Source: Stygiobacter sp.
GTDB lineage: Bacteria > Pseudomonadota > Alphaproteobacteria > Rhodospirillales > Magnetospirillaceae
Reading direction: 5' to 3'
Length of the DNA stretch: 64,000 nucleotides
Assembly (NCBI GenBank): GCA_006218045.1
Contig: VBWB01000006.1
Location: forward strand, 62,001 to 126,000
Shown here: piece after piece, positions 1 through 10,413 of the stretch
Numbering within the stretch: position 1 is the stretch's first letter
How the letters are laid out: each line of letters opens with the position of its first letter
Translations under genes and position numbers: made by a program
Notes under the pieces: model-generated
The model's database searches: none
What the model saw: the letters and a program-made list of their open reading frames with translations, nothing else
What the model was told of the DNA's origin: nothing

Positions 1-84
1 CGGGGACGCGGGGCCGCCGCCCAGGTCCAGGCCCTGAAGCCCGGAACCAACGCCCATCCCTGTGCGGCGGCGGCCATCCCGTAA
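1..84 (+). CDS. 3' end of a protein cut by the window start (unidentified)
   Basis: Frame 1 is open from the window edge to TAA at 82-84 and reads 27 residues, ending in NAHPCAAAAIP. Third positions are mostly G or C, as in real genes here, so this looks like the tail of a gene starting outside the window. No family can be named from so short a tail. It may also be chance, because a short open frame is common at this GC content. Confidence 0.3.
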   Translation, partial: RGRGAAAQVQALKPGTNAHPCAAAAIP

Positions 85-256
85 AAGTGGGAAACTGCAC
101 TGTGGTCAATACGCGTGGACATCGTCACGCTGGACCTCCTCAATTCGTGGGCTTAGTTATAACTGCCCCCTTTCAATGGAATATCGGGTGTGCTTGAATT
201 CGTGTGAAACACGATGTCAACAACATGTAAATATCCGCAGATAACTTAGGAGAGAC

Positions 257-970
257 ATGGTGAACGGATCGGCCAAAGCGCATGTCCTGATCGTTGAAGA
301 CGAGCCGGTGACCCGTGCCAAACTGGCCGCGCATCTGATCTCGGAAGGTTTTCAAGTCAGCGAGGCCGCCGACGCCCGCGACATGCGGACCATCGTCTCG
401 CGCACCATCCCCGACGTGGTTTTGCTGGATATCAATCTGCCGGACGAAAGCGGCCTGATCCTGGCCCGCGACCTCAGGGCCAAATCATCGGTGGGGATCA
501 TCCTGGTCACCGCCCGCCATGACGAGACCGACCGTATCGTCGGCCTGGAACTGGGCGCCGACGACTACATCACCAAGCCGTTCAACGCCCGCGAACTGGC
601 GGTACGGGTGCGCAACCTGATCCGGCGCGTCGCCCCCAGCATGGCGGCCGAGCGTCAGGCCAGCGGCGTCTATACCTTTTCCAACTGGAAGCTGGATTGC
701 GATGCCCGCCAACTGATTTCGCCCGAGGGCGAAGCGGTACGGCTGACCCGGGGCGAGTTCGACGTATTGGCCGCCCTCGCCCGCAATGCCGGACGCGCCC
801 TGACCCGCGACCAGTTGCTGGACCTGACCCAGCATGACGGCGAAGCGGTGATCGACCGTACCATCGACGTGCTGGTCGGTCGTCTGCGCCGCAAGATCGA
901 GGCCGATCCCAAGCATCCGGCGATCATCGTCACCGTGCACGGCATCGGCTATCGCCTGGCCGGAAGCTGA
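257..970 (+). CDS. OmpR-family response regulator, TorR-like
   Basis: A 237-residue two-domain regulator. The receiver covers about residues 8-122, with the acidic pair in LIVEDEP, the phospho-acceptor Asp in VVLLDINLPDESG and the conserved Lys in DDYITKPFNARE. The C-terminal winged helix (about 140-235) has the usual RLTRGEFDVL and TIDVLVGRLRRKIE segments. The receiver text is very close to that of E. coli TorR (EDEPVT, ILLDINLPDE, GIILVT). The start is set by an AGGAG-type ribosome site at 248-254 before ATG 257. A hairpin terminator follows at once. The convergent neighbour is a hybrid kinase ending in an Hpt domain, the type of partner TorR-like regulators use, so the two may form a phosphorelay; this is inference. 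Its regulon cannot be read from the sequence. Confidence 0.9.
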   Translation: MVNGSAKAHVLIVEDEPVTRAKLAAHLISEGFQVSEAADARDMRTIVSRTIPDVVLLDINLPDESGLILARDLRAKSSVGIILVTARHDETDRIVGLELGADDYITKPFNARELAVRVRNLIRRVAPSMAAERQASGVYTFSNWKLDCDARQLISPEGEAVRLTRGEFDVLAALARNAGRALTRDQLLDLTQHDGEAVIDRTIDVLVGRLRRKIEADPKHPAIIVTVHGIGYRLAGS

Positions 971-976
971 TCTTGA

Positions 977-1006
977 CAGGCGGCGGAAGAACGCCTGTTT
1001 TTCTTT
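977..1006 (+). terminator. Rho-independent terminator after the TorR-like regulator
   Basis: Stem CAGGCG (977-982) pairs with CGCCTG (992-997) across a 9-base loop and is followed by TTTTTCTTT (998-1006). It starts 6 bases after the stop codon of the regulator and has the T-run on the plus strand, so it should stop that transcript. Confidence 0.75.
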
Positions 1007-1073
1007 CGTCATGCCCGCGCGGGAGTGACGGGTGTTGCGATGGAACTGTTTCCGATTAAAGGCTCGCAGCCTG

Positions 1074-2960
<1,887 letters not shown>

Positions 2961-2962
2961 GG

Positions 2963-3406
2963 TCACGCCGCCGGCAGTCTGACGATGTCGAACCAATAGG
3001 TTTCCATGATGTGGATGTGTTGGGCGAACTCGTCCGCATCCATGGGTTTGCTGATGAAGGAATTGGCCCCCAGGTTATAGCTGCGGACGATGTCGCGCTC
3101 GGCTTCCGAGGTGGACAGCACGATCACCGGAATGCCGCGCAAGGCGTTGTCACTCTTCAGTTCCTGTAGGATTTCATGGCCCGACCGTCCCGGCAGGTTC
3201 AAATCCAGCAAGATCAGATGCGGGCGCGGCGCCCGGGCGTGATCGGAGCCGATGCGGCGCAGAAAGGCGAAGGCCTCGGTCGAATCCTTGGCATGGTGCA
3301 GGTTGACGGTGTGGCGGCCCCGGCGCAGGGCGATGCGGACCAGGCCAGCATCGGCCAGATCGTCTTCCACCAGCAAGATATGATAACCACCCTCGACCTG
3401 CCGCAT
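2963..3406 (-). CDS. Single-domain response regulator, Rcp1-like
   Basis: A 147-residue protein made only of a receiver: HILLVEDDLADAGL at the start, phospho-acceptor Asp in LILLDLNLPGRSG, switch residue in VIVLSTSEAERD and Lys in ANSFISKPMDADEF. It resembles the Rcp1 family that works with Cph1-type phytochrome kinases, and the kinase gene directly upstream (same strand, 67 bases away) has the Cph1-style HisKA motif. With no output domain it probably passes phosphate to, or competes with, the hybrid kinase encoded directly downstream. The three genes 5501 to 1074 look like one operon: membrane sensor, shuttle receiver, hybrid relay. Partner assignments are inferred from order only. Confidence 0.88.
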   Translation of the reverse strand: MRQVEGGYHILLVEDDLADAGLVRIALRRGRHTVNLHHAKDSTEAFAFLRRIGSDHARAPRPHLILLDLNLPGRSGHEILQELKSDNALRGIPVIVLSTSEAERDIVRSYNLGANSFISKPMDADEFAQHIHIMETYWFDIVRLPAA

Positions 3407-3473
3407 AATCCATCACCCATCCGCGTTCCAGGGTCCGGCAATTCCCACCGCCCCGCAAGTTTAATCTTCCTCG

Positions 3474-5501
3474 TCAGGCTGGCAGAGCCGTCACCGCACG
3501 GCGCATCTTCGGCCAAGTGAACCGGAAAACGGCACCGTCGCCGTCCTTGCCTTCCACCCAGATTTCACCGCCCTGGCGCTCGACGATCTTGCGGCAGATG
3601 GCTAGGCCGATGCCGGTGCCTTCGTATTCGTGCCGGGCGTGCAGGCGCTGGAAAATGCCGAAAGCCCGCTCGCGGTGCTCGGGCGGAATGCCGATGCCGT
3701 TGTCGCTGACGCTGAACTGCCAGTGGGGGCCGCAATCGCGGCAGGCGACGACGATGCGCGGCACCTGCTCGGCCTTGCGGTATTTCAGCGCATTGCCGAT
3801 CAGGTTCTGGAACAGGCGGGTCAGTTCGCCGGAATCGCCCTCGATCACCGGCAACGACGGCGGCACGATGATCATCGCCTGGGTTTCGTCGATTTCCGCC
3901 TGCAAATCCAGCAACGACAGATCAATCATGCGACCGACATCGACCGGGCCGTCGGCCACCCGCCGCCCGACGCGCGAATAGGCCAGCAGATCGGTGATCA
4001 GGGCATCCATGCGCTTGACGCCGTCGCGGATGAAGTCCATGAACTCGCGGGTTTCATCGTCCAGCTTGTCCTCGATGGAATCCTCGATCAGGGTCAGATA
4101 GGACCGTACCGTGCGCAAAGGCTGGCGCAGATCGTGCGACGCCACATAGGCGAATTGTTCCAATTCCTCGTTGGACCGCTTGAGGTCGCGCACCACCCCA
4201 TCCAACTGGTCCTCCATGCGCTTGCGCTCGGTGATGTCCTGGATGGTGGCATCGACGCGGATGGCGTGGCCGTCATCGTCGCGGGCGACCTCGGCCCTGA
4301 ACTGCGCCACCCGCTCGATTCCGTCGCCGCGAATAATGCGGAAATCCTCGACCACCCGATTGCCGCCGCCTTGCACGGCGGCACTGACCGCCGCCGCCAG
4401 ACGCGGGCGATCGTCGGGATGGACGCGGTCGAAGAACACCTCGCGGCTGGGCATCACGTCGCCGGGATTGAGCCCCAGGATGGCGTGGAACTGATCGGAC
4501 CACACCTGCTGGCTGTGCCCCGGCTCCCAGATGGCGCTGCCCACCTGGGCCACGCGTTCGGCGTTGGACAGCAAGGCCTGGGAGCGGCGGTCAAGATCGC
4601 GATAGGCCTGATCCAGACGCTCGACCATGCCGGCGAAGGACTTGCCCAGGCGGGCGATCTCGTCGTCGCCGTCCACATGAAAATGCGCGCCTCTGCCGGC
4701 CGCGAAATCGAACGAGCCGGCAGCATCGGCCAGCGCCGACAGCCGCCGGGTCAGGCGCCGGCTGGTCACCGTCGCCAAGGCCGCCGCCAAGGCGGTGGCG
4801 GCGGCACCGATCAGCGACAGCCACAGGGCGTATTGCCCCAGCGATAAATCCAATTCCTTGCTTTTGCCGCCGACCCGAACCGCCATCTGACCACGACCGA
4901 AGCCGTTGGGTAGCGGGACTTCAGCCTCGGCGCTGATGGCGTTGCCGGGTATGGGCGCGCCCCACGCCGCCTGGATGCTGCGCCCGCCGGCCCGCAACAC
5001 CACCTCGCCGCCCGAGACATCGCCGGGCATGGTCAGGCGCTGGCTCAACCGGTCGAGGCGCAAGCGCCATGACACGCCTTTGTCCGATGCAGTGCTGCCG
5101 GTGACGACGGGAATCATCATCTCGATCAAGCCGCCGCCATCGCTGGAAACCCGCCCCGCGGCCACCCCCAGGATCATCGCCGCCTTGTTCCAGTCGCCCA
5201 ACTCGGCCATGCCGATCACCCGAATGTCCACCGTCACCCCGGCAATGGACAAAGTGGGTGGCAAGCTGGCGTCACCGGCATGTTCAGCCACATGGCCGGC
5301 GATGGTCGCCAAAATGCCGGACACATGGGCGGCATGGGCACGGGCCAGTTCAGCCGTCTGCCGCTCGGCCTGAGTCCGCATCATGCTGAGCGCCACCAAC
5401 CAGGCGCCCACCCCCATGCAGACGACGAAGAACAGGGCCAAGGCCGATGTCGCCGCCGCCACCCGGGTGGAAAGTCGTTGACTGAATCTGTTGAACACCA
5501 T
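3474..5501 (-). CDS. Membrane sensor histidine kinase with HAMP and PAS domains
   Basis: A 675-residue kinase. A first membrane helix (about 13-38) is followed by a roughly 180-residue extracytoplasmic region with no family I recognise, a second helix (about 222-243), a HAMP linker (to about 300), a PAS domain (about 315-425, ending [12 protein letters not shown]), a HisKA domain with His456 in [14 protein letters not shown], and an HATPase domain (Asn570 in [24 protein letters not shown]). The SHDLRQPLR motif is typical of Cph1-like kinases. The extracytoplasmic part suggests periplasmic sensing, but the ligand is unknown. It heads a tight minus-strand series with a single-domain receiver and a hybrid kinase. 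The Nudix gene is divergent, 77 bases away. Confidence 0.9.
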   Translation of the reverse strand: MVFNRFSQRLSTRVAAATSALALFFVVCMGVGAWLVALSMMRTQAERQTAELARAHAAHVSGILATIAGHVAEHAGDASLPPTLSIAGVTVDIRVIGMAELGDWNKAAMILGVAAGRVSSDGGGLIEMMIPVVTGSTASDKGVSWRLRLDRLSQRLTMPGDVSGGEVVLRAGGRSIQAAWGAPIPGNAISAEAEVPLPNGFGRGQMAVRVGGKSKELDLSLGQYALWLSLIGAAATALAAALATVTSRRLTRRLSALADAAGSFDFAAGRGAHFHVDGDDEIARLGKSFAGMVERLDQAYRDLDRRSQALLSNAERVAQVGSAIWEPGHSQQVWSDQFHAILGLNPGDVMPSREVFFDRVHPDDRPRLAAAVSAAVQGGGNRVVEDFRIIRGDGIERVAQFRAEVARDDDGHAIRVDATIQDITERKRMEDQLDGVVRDLKRSNEELEQFAYVASHDLRQPLRTVRSYLTLIEDSIEDKLDDETREFMDFIRDGVKRMDALITDLLAYSRVGRRVADGPVDVGRMIDLSLLDLQAEIDETQAMIIVPPSLPVIEGDSGELTRLFQNLIGNALKYRKAEQVPRIVVACRDCGPHWQFSVSDNGIGIPPEHRERAFGIFQRLHARHEYEGTGIGLAICRKIVERQGGEIWVEGKDGDGAVFRFTWPKMRRAVTALPA

Positions 5502-5566
5502 GGCCGGTTTAAGTGTTTGCGTCCCCTCCCGACCATAGGACTAGCCAAGCCCGCCAGCAAGCTTGC

Positions 5567-5579
5567 TATAGTGTTGATA
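5567..5579 (+). promoter_or_regulatory. Candidate -10 box placing transcription start at the Nudix start codon
   Basis: TATAGT (5567-5572) is followed by GTTGAT and then ATG at 5579. A start site about 7 bases after the box would fall on the ATG, giving an mRNA without leader. No Shine-Dalgarno sequence is visible upstream. The -35 region is weak. Confidence 0.4.
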
Positions 5580-6010
5580 TGAGCCGCGATTACCCCACCC
5601 ATCCCCTGCCCGCCGTTTTGGCCGCCCTGGTCCACCGGGACCGGCTGGCTCTGGTCCAGCGCGACAAGGAAGCAAGGCCGCGCCGCTGGGGCCTGCCCGG
5701 CGGGGTGATGGAACTGGGGGAAAGCCCCGCCCAGGCCGCCTTGCGCGAACTGGCGGAGGAAACCGGCATCCGCGCAAGCGCCGGGTCCGTCATCGACGTC
5801 TTCGACATGGTGCGCCGCGACGATGACGGGCGGGTGCGCAATCACTTCGTCATTCTGGTGGTGGAATGCCACTGGCTGGCCGGCGACGGTGCCGCCGCCA
5901 GCGACGCCGCCGCCTTCGGCTGGTTCGACCGCGCCGACATCGGGAAACTGCCATATGTGCACGACGCCCTGCCCCGTCTGGCCGACCGTTTGTTGGGGAA
6001 ATCACCATGA
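5579..6010 (+). CDS. Nudix hydrolase, ADP-ribose pyrophosphatase type
   Basis: A 143-residue protein with a full Nudix box (G-x5-E-x7-R-E-x2-E-E-x-G), seen as GGVMELGESPAQAALREL followed by AEETGI. The family hydrolyses nucleoside diphosphates linked to another group; LALVQRDKEARPRRWGLPGG fits ADP-ribose or NADH pyrophosphatase relatives, but the substrate cannot be fixed. The start at MSRDYPTH was chosen because upstream codons overlap the promoter and the family begins about 10 residues before the first strand. It overlaps the next gene by 4 bases (ATGA), so the two are probably co-transcribed and translationally coupled. Confidence 0.88.
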   Translation: MSRDYPTHPLPAVLAALVHRDRLALVQRDKEARPRRWGLPGGVMELGESPAQAALRELAEETGIRASAGSVIDVFDMVRRDDDGRVRNHFVILVVECHWLAGDGAAASDAAAFGWFDRADIGKLPYVHDALPRLADRLLGKSP

Positions 6011-7491
6011 CCCAGGACGACATCATCCGCTTCCTGTCCGATCCGGCCACCCATGGCGGCCGGACGCCCGAGATCATCACCACCCACATCTCGGTGGTAT
6101 TCCTGGCCGGCGACCGGGCGTGGAAGCTGAAAAAGGCGGTGCGGCTGTCGTTTCTGGATTTCAGCACGCTGGAGGCCCGCCACGCCGCCTGTCTGTCGGA
6201 ACTGGAGGTCAACCGGGCCGCCGCCTCTGACCTTTACCTGGGGCTGGTACCGGTGACCCGTGACGCCGAGGACCGCCTGCATCTGGGCGGCAGCGGCACG
6301 GTGGTGGACTGGCTGGTGGCCATGAACCGCTTCGACCAGAACGACCTGCTGTCGGAATTGCTGCGCCGTGACCGGATCGACCGCCGGCTGATCCAACAGG
6401 TGGCCGAAGCCGCCTTCGCCGCCCATCGGGCCGCCCCTTCGCGCCCCGACAAAGGCGGCGCGGCGGGGCTGGACTGGACCATCGCCACCAACGCCGCCGC
6501 CATGGCGGCGCAGGCCGCCATCCTGCCGCCGGCCAAGGCCGCGCTCCTGACGGAAGCATCGCGCGCCCGGCTGCACAAGCTTACGCCGCTTTTGGAACAG
6601 CGGCGGGCGCAGGGCAAGGTGCGGCGCTGCCATGGCGACCTGCATTGCGGCAATATCTGCCTGTATCAAGGCAAGACGGTGCCGTTCGACGCCATCGAGT
6701 TTTCCGATGACATCGCCTGCATCGACGTTTTCTACGATCTGGCCTTCCTGCTGATGGATCTGGACCAAAAGGGCGCCCGCCCTCTGGCCAGCCATGCCAT
6801 GAACCATTATCTCGACCTGTCGGGCGATTATCAGGGCGTGATCCTGCTGCCGCTTCTGCTGTCGCTGCGCGCCGCCATCCGCGCCCATGTGGCCGCCGCC
6901 ATGGGCCGGGGGGACGAGGCCAACAGCTATCTCGACGCGGCCCGGGCCTATCTGGAACCGCCGCCGCCACGCCTGCTGGCGGTGGGCGGTCTGTCGGGCA
7001 GCGGCAAGTCGCGCATGGGCCGTGAGCTGGCGCCGCTGCTGGCGGTGCCGGGGGCGGCGGTGGTGCGCTCGGACGCGCTGCGCAAGCAGATCATGGGCGC
7101 CGGTCTGCTGGAGCGTCTGCCGCCCCAGGCCTATGATGCCGAAACCGGACGGCGCACCTATGCTGCCTTGCTGGACACCTGCGAAACCCTGCTGCGCGCC
7201 GGCCATGCGGTGGTCGCCGATGCGGTCTTCGCCAAGCCCGAGCAGCGCGCCGACATCGAGGCGGTGGCACACCGCGTCGGCGTGCCCTTCGACGGCCTGT
7301 GGCTGTGGACCGAGCCGGATTTGGCCGCAAGGCGCATTCAAAGCCGTCAGGCCAATGTCTCGGATGCCACCACGGCAGTGCTGCAAAGCCAGCTTTCCAT
7401 GGACCTGGGGCCGATGCGTTGGACCCGCATCCATACCGGCGGCTCAAAGCAGGATGCGCTGGACGCGGGCCGGGCCGCGTTGTGCTTGTGA
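6007..7491 (+). CDS. Bifunctional APH-like phosphotransferase / P-loop kinase fusion
   Basis: A 494-residue protein in two halves. Residues about 25-310 match the aminoglycoside-phosphotransferase fold, with the catalytic loop HGDLHCGNICL (209-219) and the metal-binding Asp in FYDLAFLLMDL. Residues about 320-490 are a small P-loop kinase, Walker A GGLSGSGKS (327-335), resembling gluconate or zeta-type kinases. This pairing (COG2187 plus COG0645 type) recurs in proteobacteria but has no settled substrate. The ATG overlaps the Nudix stop (ATGA). Nothing suggests true antibiotic resistance; it may phosphorylate a small metabolite. Confidence 0.85.
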   Translation: MTQDDIIRFLSDPATHGGRTPEIITTHISVVFLAGDRAWKLKKAVRLSFLDFSTLEARHAACLSELEVNRAAASDLYLGLVPVTRDAEDRLHLGGSGTVVDWLVAMNRFDQNDLLSELLRRDRIDRRLIQQVAEAAFAAHRAAPSRPDKGGAAGLDWTIATNAAAMAAQAAILPPAKAALLTEASRARLHKLTPLLEQRRAQGKVRRCHGDLHCGNICLYQGKTVPFDAIEFSDDIACIDVFYDLAFLLMDLDQKGARPLASHAMNHYLDLSGDYQGVILLPLLLSLRAAIRAHVAAAMGRGDEANSYLDAARAYLEPPPPRLLAVGGLSGSGKSRMGRELAPLLAVPGAAVVRSDALRKQIMGAGLLERLPPQAYDAETGRRTYAALLDTCETLLRAGHAVVADAVFAKPEQRADIEAVAHRVGVPFDGLWLWTEPDLAARRIQSRQANVSDATTAVLQSQLSMDLGPMRWTRIHTGGSKQDALDAGRAALCL

Positions 7492-7537
7492 TCACTTAAG
7501 CGCATAATCCAAGGGTCCGACCAAGGGGAGAACCGCC

Positions 7538-8392
7538 ATGTCCACCATCAAGACCATCCTGGCGCCCATCGGCGACGCCGCCGCCGCCGCCGCGCCGCTG
7601 GAGGCGGCCTTCCGTCTGGCCCGCCTGTTCGGCGCCCATGTCACCGCCTTGCATGTGCGGCCCGACCCCACCACCGCCGTACCGCTGATCGGCGAAGGCA
7701 TGTCGGGCGCCATGGTCGAGGAAATGCTGAACGCCGCCGACAGGCAATCGCGTGAGGCCGCCGCCGCGATCCGCCTCGCCTTCGACGAGATCAAGGACCG
7801 CCACGGTATCGCCAGCCAGTCCGCTCCGCCCGCCGATGCCGTCACTGCCGACTGGATCGAAGTCGTGGGACGGGAAGAGGAAATCATCGCCCGCAAGGGC
7901 CGCGTCCATGATCTGGTGGTCATGGGGCATGCGGGTGTGGGCGATGGCTCGGGCCTGGCGCTCAACGCCGCCTTGCTCGATAGCGGTCGGCCGCTGCTGC
8001 TGGCCCCGGCCACCATGCCCGCCGCCCTCGGTCGCCGGGTGGTGGTCGCCTGGAACGGCAGTGCCGAGGCCGGTCGCGCCGCCGCTGCCGCCCTGCCTAT
8101 TCTGGAACGGGCGGAAACCATCACCGTGCTGACCGTCAACGAACATGACGACATGGCCGGCGCCGACGATCTGATCGCCTTTTTCGGCTGGCACGGCATC
8201 AACGCCACCCACCAGGACATTCCCGCCGGCGGCAATGCCGGCATGGCGGTGCTGGAAGCCTGCGCCACCGCCGGGGCCGACCTGCTGGTGATGGGCGCCT
8301 ATACCCATTCGCGCCTGCGCCAGCTGATCCTGGGCGGCGTCACCCGCCATGTGCTGGCGCACGCCGCCATTCCGGTGCTGCTGAGCCATTAG
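7538..8392 (+). CDS. Universal stress protein with two tandem UspA domains
   Basis: A 284-residue cytoplasmic protein. The first domain (about 1-150) begins STIKTILAPIGDA; the second (about 165-284) contains RRVVVAWNGSAEAGRAAAAAL and ends with the nucleotide-binding pattern GAYTHSRLRQLILGGVTRH. The G-x2-G-x9-G(S/T) ATP-binding signature is best kept in the second domain (MGAYTHSRLR..GGVTRH). GGGGAG lies 7 bases before the ATG. Tandem UspA proteins of this kind are common in alphaproteobacteria and are induced by stress or low oxygen, but their exact role is unclear. It is separated by 46 bases from the APH/kinase gene and ends beside a tandem repeat. Confidence 0.9.
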   Translation: MSTIKTILAPIGDAAAAAAPLEAAFRLARLFGAHVTALHVRPDPTTAVPLIGEGMSGAMVEEMLNAADRQSREAAAAIRLAFDEIKDRHGIASQSAPPADAVTADWIEVVGREEEIIARKGRVHDLVVMGHAGVGDGSGLALNAALLDSGRPLLLAPATMPAALGRRVVVAWNGSAEAGRAAAAALPILERAETITVLTVNEHDDMAGADDLIAFFGWHGINATHQDIPAGGNAGMAVLEACATAGADLLVMGAYTHSRLRQLILGGVTRHVLAHAAIPVLLSH

Positions 8393-8527
8393 TTTGGCCC
8401 GTGCCGGGCCCGTTCAGGCGCCACGCGGGCTTGGTTTGGCCCGTACCGGGCCCGTTCAGGCGCCACGCGGGCTTGTTTGGCCCAGGGCGGCCCGTGCCGG
8501 GCCCGTTCAGGCGCCACGCGGGCTTGG
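8393..8527 (+). repeat. Three tandem copies of a GC-rich unit with inverted repeats
   Basis: Units lie at 8393-8434, 8435-8475 and 8476-8527. The third carries about 10 extra bases near its start. Each holds the hairpin GGCCCG-TGC-CGGGCC (TAC loop in copy 2), then GTTCAGGCGCCACGCGGGCTTG. The block fills the space between convergent genes (stop of the stress-protein gene at 8392; end of the methylase gene at 8532), so it may act as a two-way terminator or be an expanding repeat. There is no T-run. Confidence 0.85.
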
Positions 8528-8531
8528 GGGG

Positions 8532-9281
8532 CTACCAGGACTGGCCATCGCGCAAGATGGCCTCGGCCTGGGGGGTATAAGCCCCGTCATCCTGGTGCGC
8601 CAGCAGGCCGGGCAGCAGTTCCATCGGCGCCTTGGAATCCTTGCGCGCCGTCACCATGACCCGGATGGCGGCACGGCCTTGTTTGGGCCAGATGGGGACG
8701 ACGCGGATTTCCCCCACCTTCAGCCCGCCCAGCCCGGCCAGGATGCGACCCAGATGGTCGGCCCGGTGGATCAGCCACAACCGCCCCTTGGGCTTGACGT
8801 ATTTGACCGCCGCCCGCAGCCATTGGCCCAAATCGGCCTCGCCTTCCATATGGCCGATGGCCTTGGAATCGGTGCGCGGCGGCTGGATGGTGCCGGGCTC
8901 GTACCACGGCGGATTGGTGATGACGTGATCGAAGGTGATCCCGCGCAAGGCCGCCGGGCGGCTGGTCAGGCAGCCCTGCACCACATTGTAACGCCCGCCC
9001 AGCCCATTTTCCGTCGCATTGTCCTGGGCCAATGCCGCCAGATGCGGCTGCAATTCCAACCCGGTGACGTGGATGTTGTCGACGCGGGCCAGCAGGCACA
9101 GCCCGGCGGTGCCCACACCGGCGCCAAGATCCAGCACGCTTTCACCGGCCCGGGCCTGGACCGCGGCGGCCAGGAATACCGGATCGGAACCGGCGCGATA
9201 CCCATCCACCGGCTGGCGCAACACCAACCTTCCCCCCAGGAAATCGTCGGTGCTGGTGCGGATATGCGGCAAAGCCGGCAT
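8532..9281 (-). CDS. TrmN6-like tRNA1(Val) adenine-37 N6-methyltransferase
   Basis: A 249-residue class I SAM-dependent methylase. Motif I is VLDLGAGVGTAGL, the acidic SAM-ribose site is in VTGLELQPHLAALA, and the amino-methylase catalytic motif NPPW lies in DHVITNPPWYEPG. The opening DDFLGGRLVLRQPVDGYRAGSDPVFLAA is typical of the YfiC/TrmN6 family, which methylates N6 of A37 in tRNA-Val. The start at 9281 is preferred because AAAGGA lies 8 bases upstream; ATG 9290 would leave no spacing. The gene is divergent from ispB and convergent with the stress-protein gene. A related DNA or protein methylase cannot be wholly excluded. Confidence 0.85.
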   Translation of the reverse strand: MPALPHIRTSTDDFLGGRLVLRQPVDGYRAGSDPVFLAAAVQARAGESVLDLGAGVGTAGLCLLARVDNIHVTGLELQPHLAALAQDNATENGLGGRYNVVQGCLTSRPAALRGITFDHVITNPPWYEPGTIQPPRTDSKAIGHMEGEADLGQWLRAAVKYVKPKGRLWLIHRADHLGRILAGLGGLKVGEIRVVPIWPKQGRAAIRVMVTARKDSKAPMELLPGLLAHQDDGAYTPQAEAILRDGQSW

Positions 9282-9372
9282 CAAAGGCATCCTTTTGCAT
9301 AAGAGAATCGTGCTTGTAAGCTTGACCGACTTTCCGCCGCAAGCCTATGTTCTCGCTGCGGCAGGGGAACAG

Positions 9373-10413
9373 ATGCTTTCAGGAGTGGGTCGAGTGGCAG
9401 TCGTGGTGAGCTTGGAAGAAGAACGGGCCAAGAAGTCCAAGAGCTTTGACACCTTGGTGTCCCTGGTCAAGGATGACTTGGAGAAGGTCAACCGCACCAT
9501 CATCGACCGCATGCACAGCCCGGTTGAGCTGATCCCGCAATTGGCCGGCCACATCATCGCCGCCGGCGGCAAGCGGCTGCGCCCGGTGTTGACCCTGGCT
9601 TCGGCCAAGCTGGCCGGCCATGAGGGCGAACGTCACGTCAAGCTGGCCGCTTGCGTCGAATTCATCCACACCGCCACGCTTTTGCACGACGATGTGGTCG
9701 ACGAATCGGAATTGCGCCGCGGTCAGGCCTCGGCCAATGCCCTGTTCGGCAACAAGCCCAGTGTGCTGGTCGGCGATTTCCTGTTTTCCCGCTCATTCGA
9801 GTTGATGGTCGAAGACGGCTCGCTGCCGGTGTTGGCCATTTTGTCGCGCGCCTCCTCGGTCATCGCCGAGGGCGAGGTGTTGCAGTTGATCACCGCCAAC
9901 GACACCGACACCAGCGAAGATTCCTATCTGGAAGTCATCCGCTCGAAGACCGCCGCCCTGTTCGCCGCCGCTTGCCGCATCGGCGCCATCGTCGCCGAGC
10001 GGCCCAAGGCCGAGGAAGACGCGCTCGACAGCTATGGCCTGAATTTGGGCATCGCCTTCCAGTTGATCGACGACGTGCTGGATTATTCGGCCAAGCAGGC
10101 GGTGTTGGGCAAGACCGTGGGCGACGATTTCCGCGAGGGCAAGATCACCTTGCCGATCATCCTGGCCTTCCGCCGCGGCGATGACGAACAACGCGAATTC
10201 TGGCGCCGTACGGTGGAACGACTGGAACAGCAAGAGGGTGACCTGGAACGGGCCATCGCCTTGATGGAAAAGCACGGTGCCCTGGCCGACACCATCGCCC
10301 GTGCGCGGCATTACGGCGAAGTCGCCCGCGATGCCCTGGCCCTGTTTCCCGACAGCCCGGTCAAACAGGCGATGGTCGACGTCATCGACTTCTGCATCGA
10401 CCGCGCTTATTGA
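9373..10413 (+). CDS. ispB: Polyprenyl diphosphate synthase (ubiquinone side chain)
   Basis: A trans-polyprenyl synthase of about 340 residues. Both Asp-rich motifs are present: LLHDDVVDES (first) and QLIDDVLDY (second), with GGKRLRP before the first. It lengthens farnesyl diphosphate with isopentenyl diphosphate to the C40-C50 tail of ubiquinone. Two starts are possible: ATG 9373, or GTG 9394, which has AGGAG 8 bases upstream and gives the length usual for the family; the protein is intact either way. Its TGA and the stop of the convergent binding-protein gene lie back to back in TGATCA. Confidence 0.92.
   Translation: MLSGVGRVAVVVSLEEERAKKSKSFDTLVSLVKDDLEKVNRTIIDRMHSPVELIPQLAGHIIAAGGKRLRPVLTLASAKLAGHEGERHVKLAACVEFIHTATLLHDDVVDESELRRGQASANALFGNKPSVLVGDFLFSRSFELMVEDGSLPVLAILSRASSVIAEGEVLQLITANDTDTSEDSYLEVIRSKTAALFAAACRIGAIVAERPKAEEDALDSYGLNLGIAFQLIDDVLDYSAKQAVLGKTVGDDFREGKITLPIILAFRRGDDEQREFWRRTVERLEQQEGDLERAIALMEKHGALADTIARARHYGEVARDALALFPDSPVKQAMVDVIDFCIDRAY

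Noticed and set aside
6007-7491. Aminoglycoside-resistance gene
   Set aside because: The APH fold here is fused to a P-loop kinase, a housekeeping-type architecture, and nothing points to drug modification.
8393-8527. CRISPR array
   Set aside because: The units are directly adjacent with no spacers of unique sequence, and no cas genes are near.
8394-9302. A plus-strand frame across the tandem repeat encoding repeated GPVQAPRGL
   Set aside because: It is the translation of the non-coding tandem repeat followed by the antisense of the methylase gene; the methylase motifs support the minus strand.
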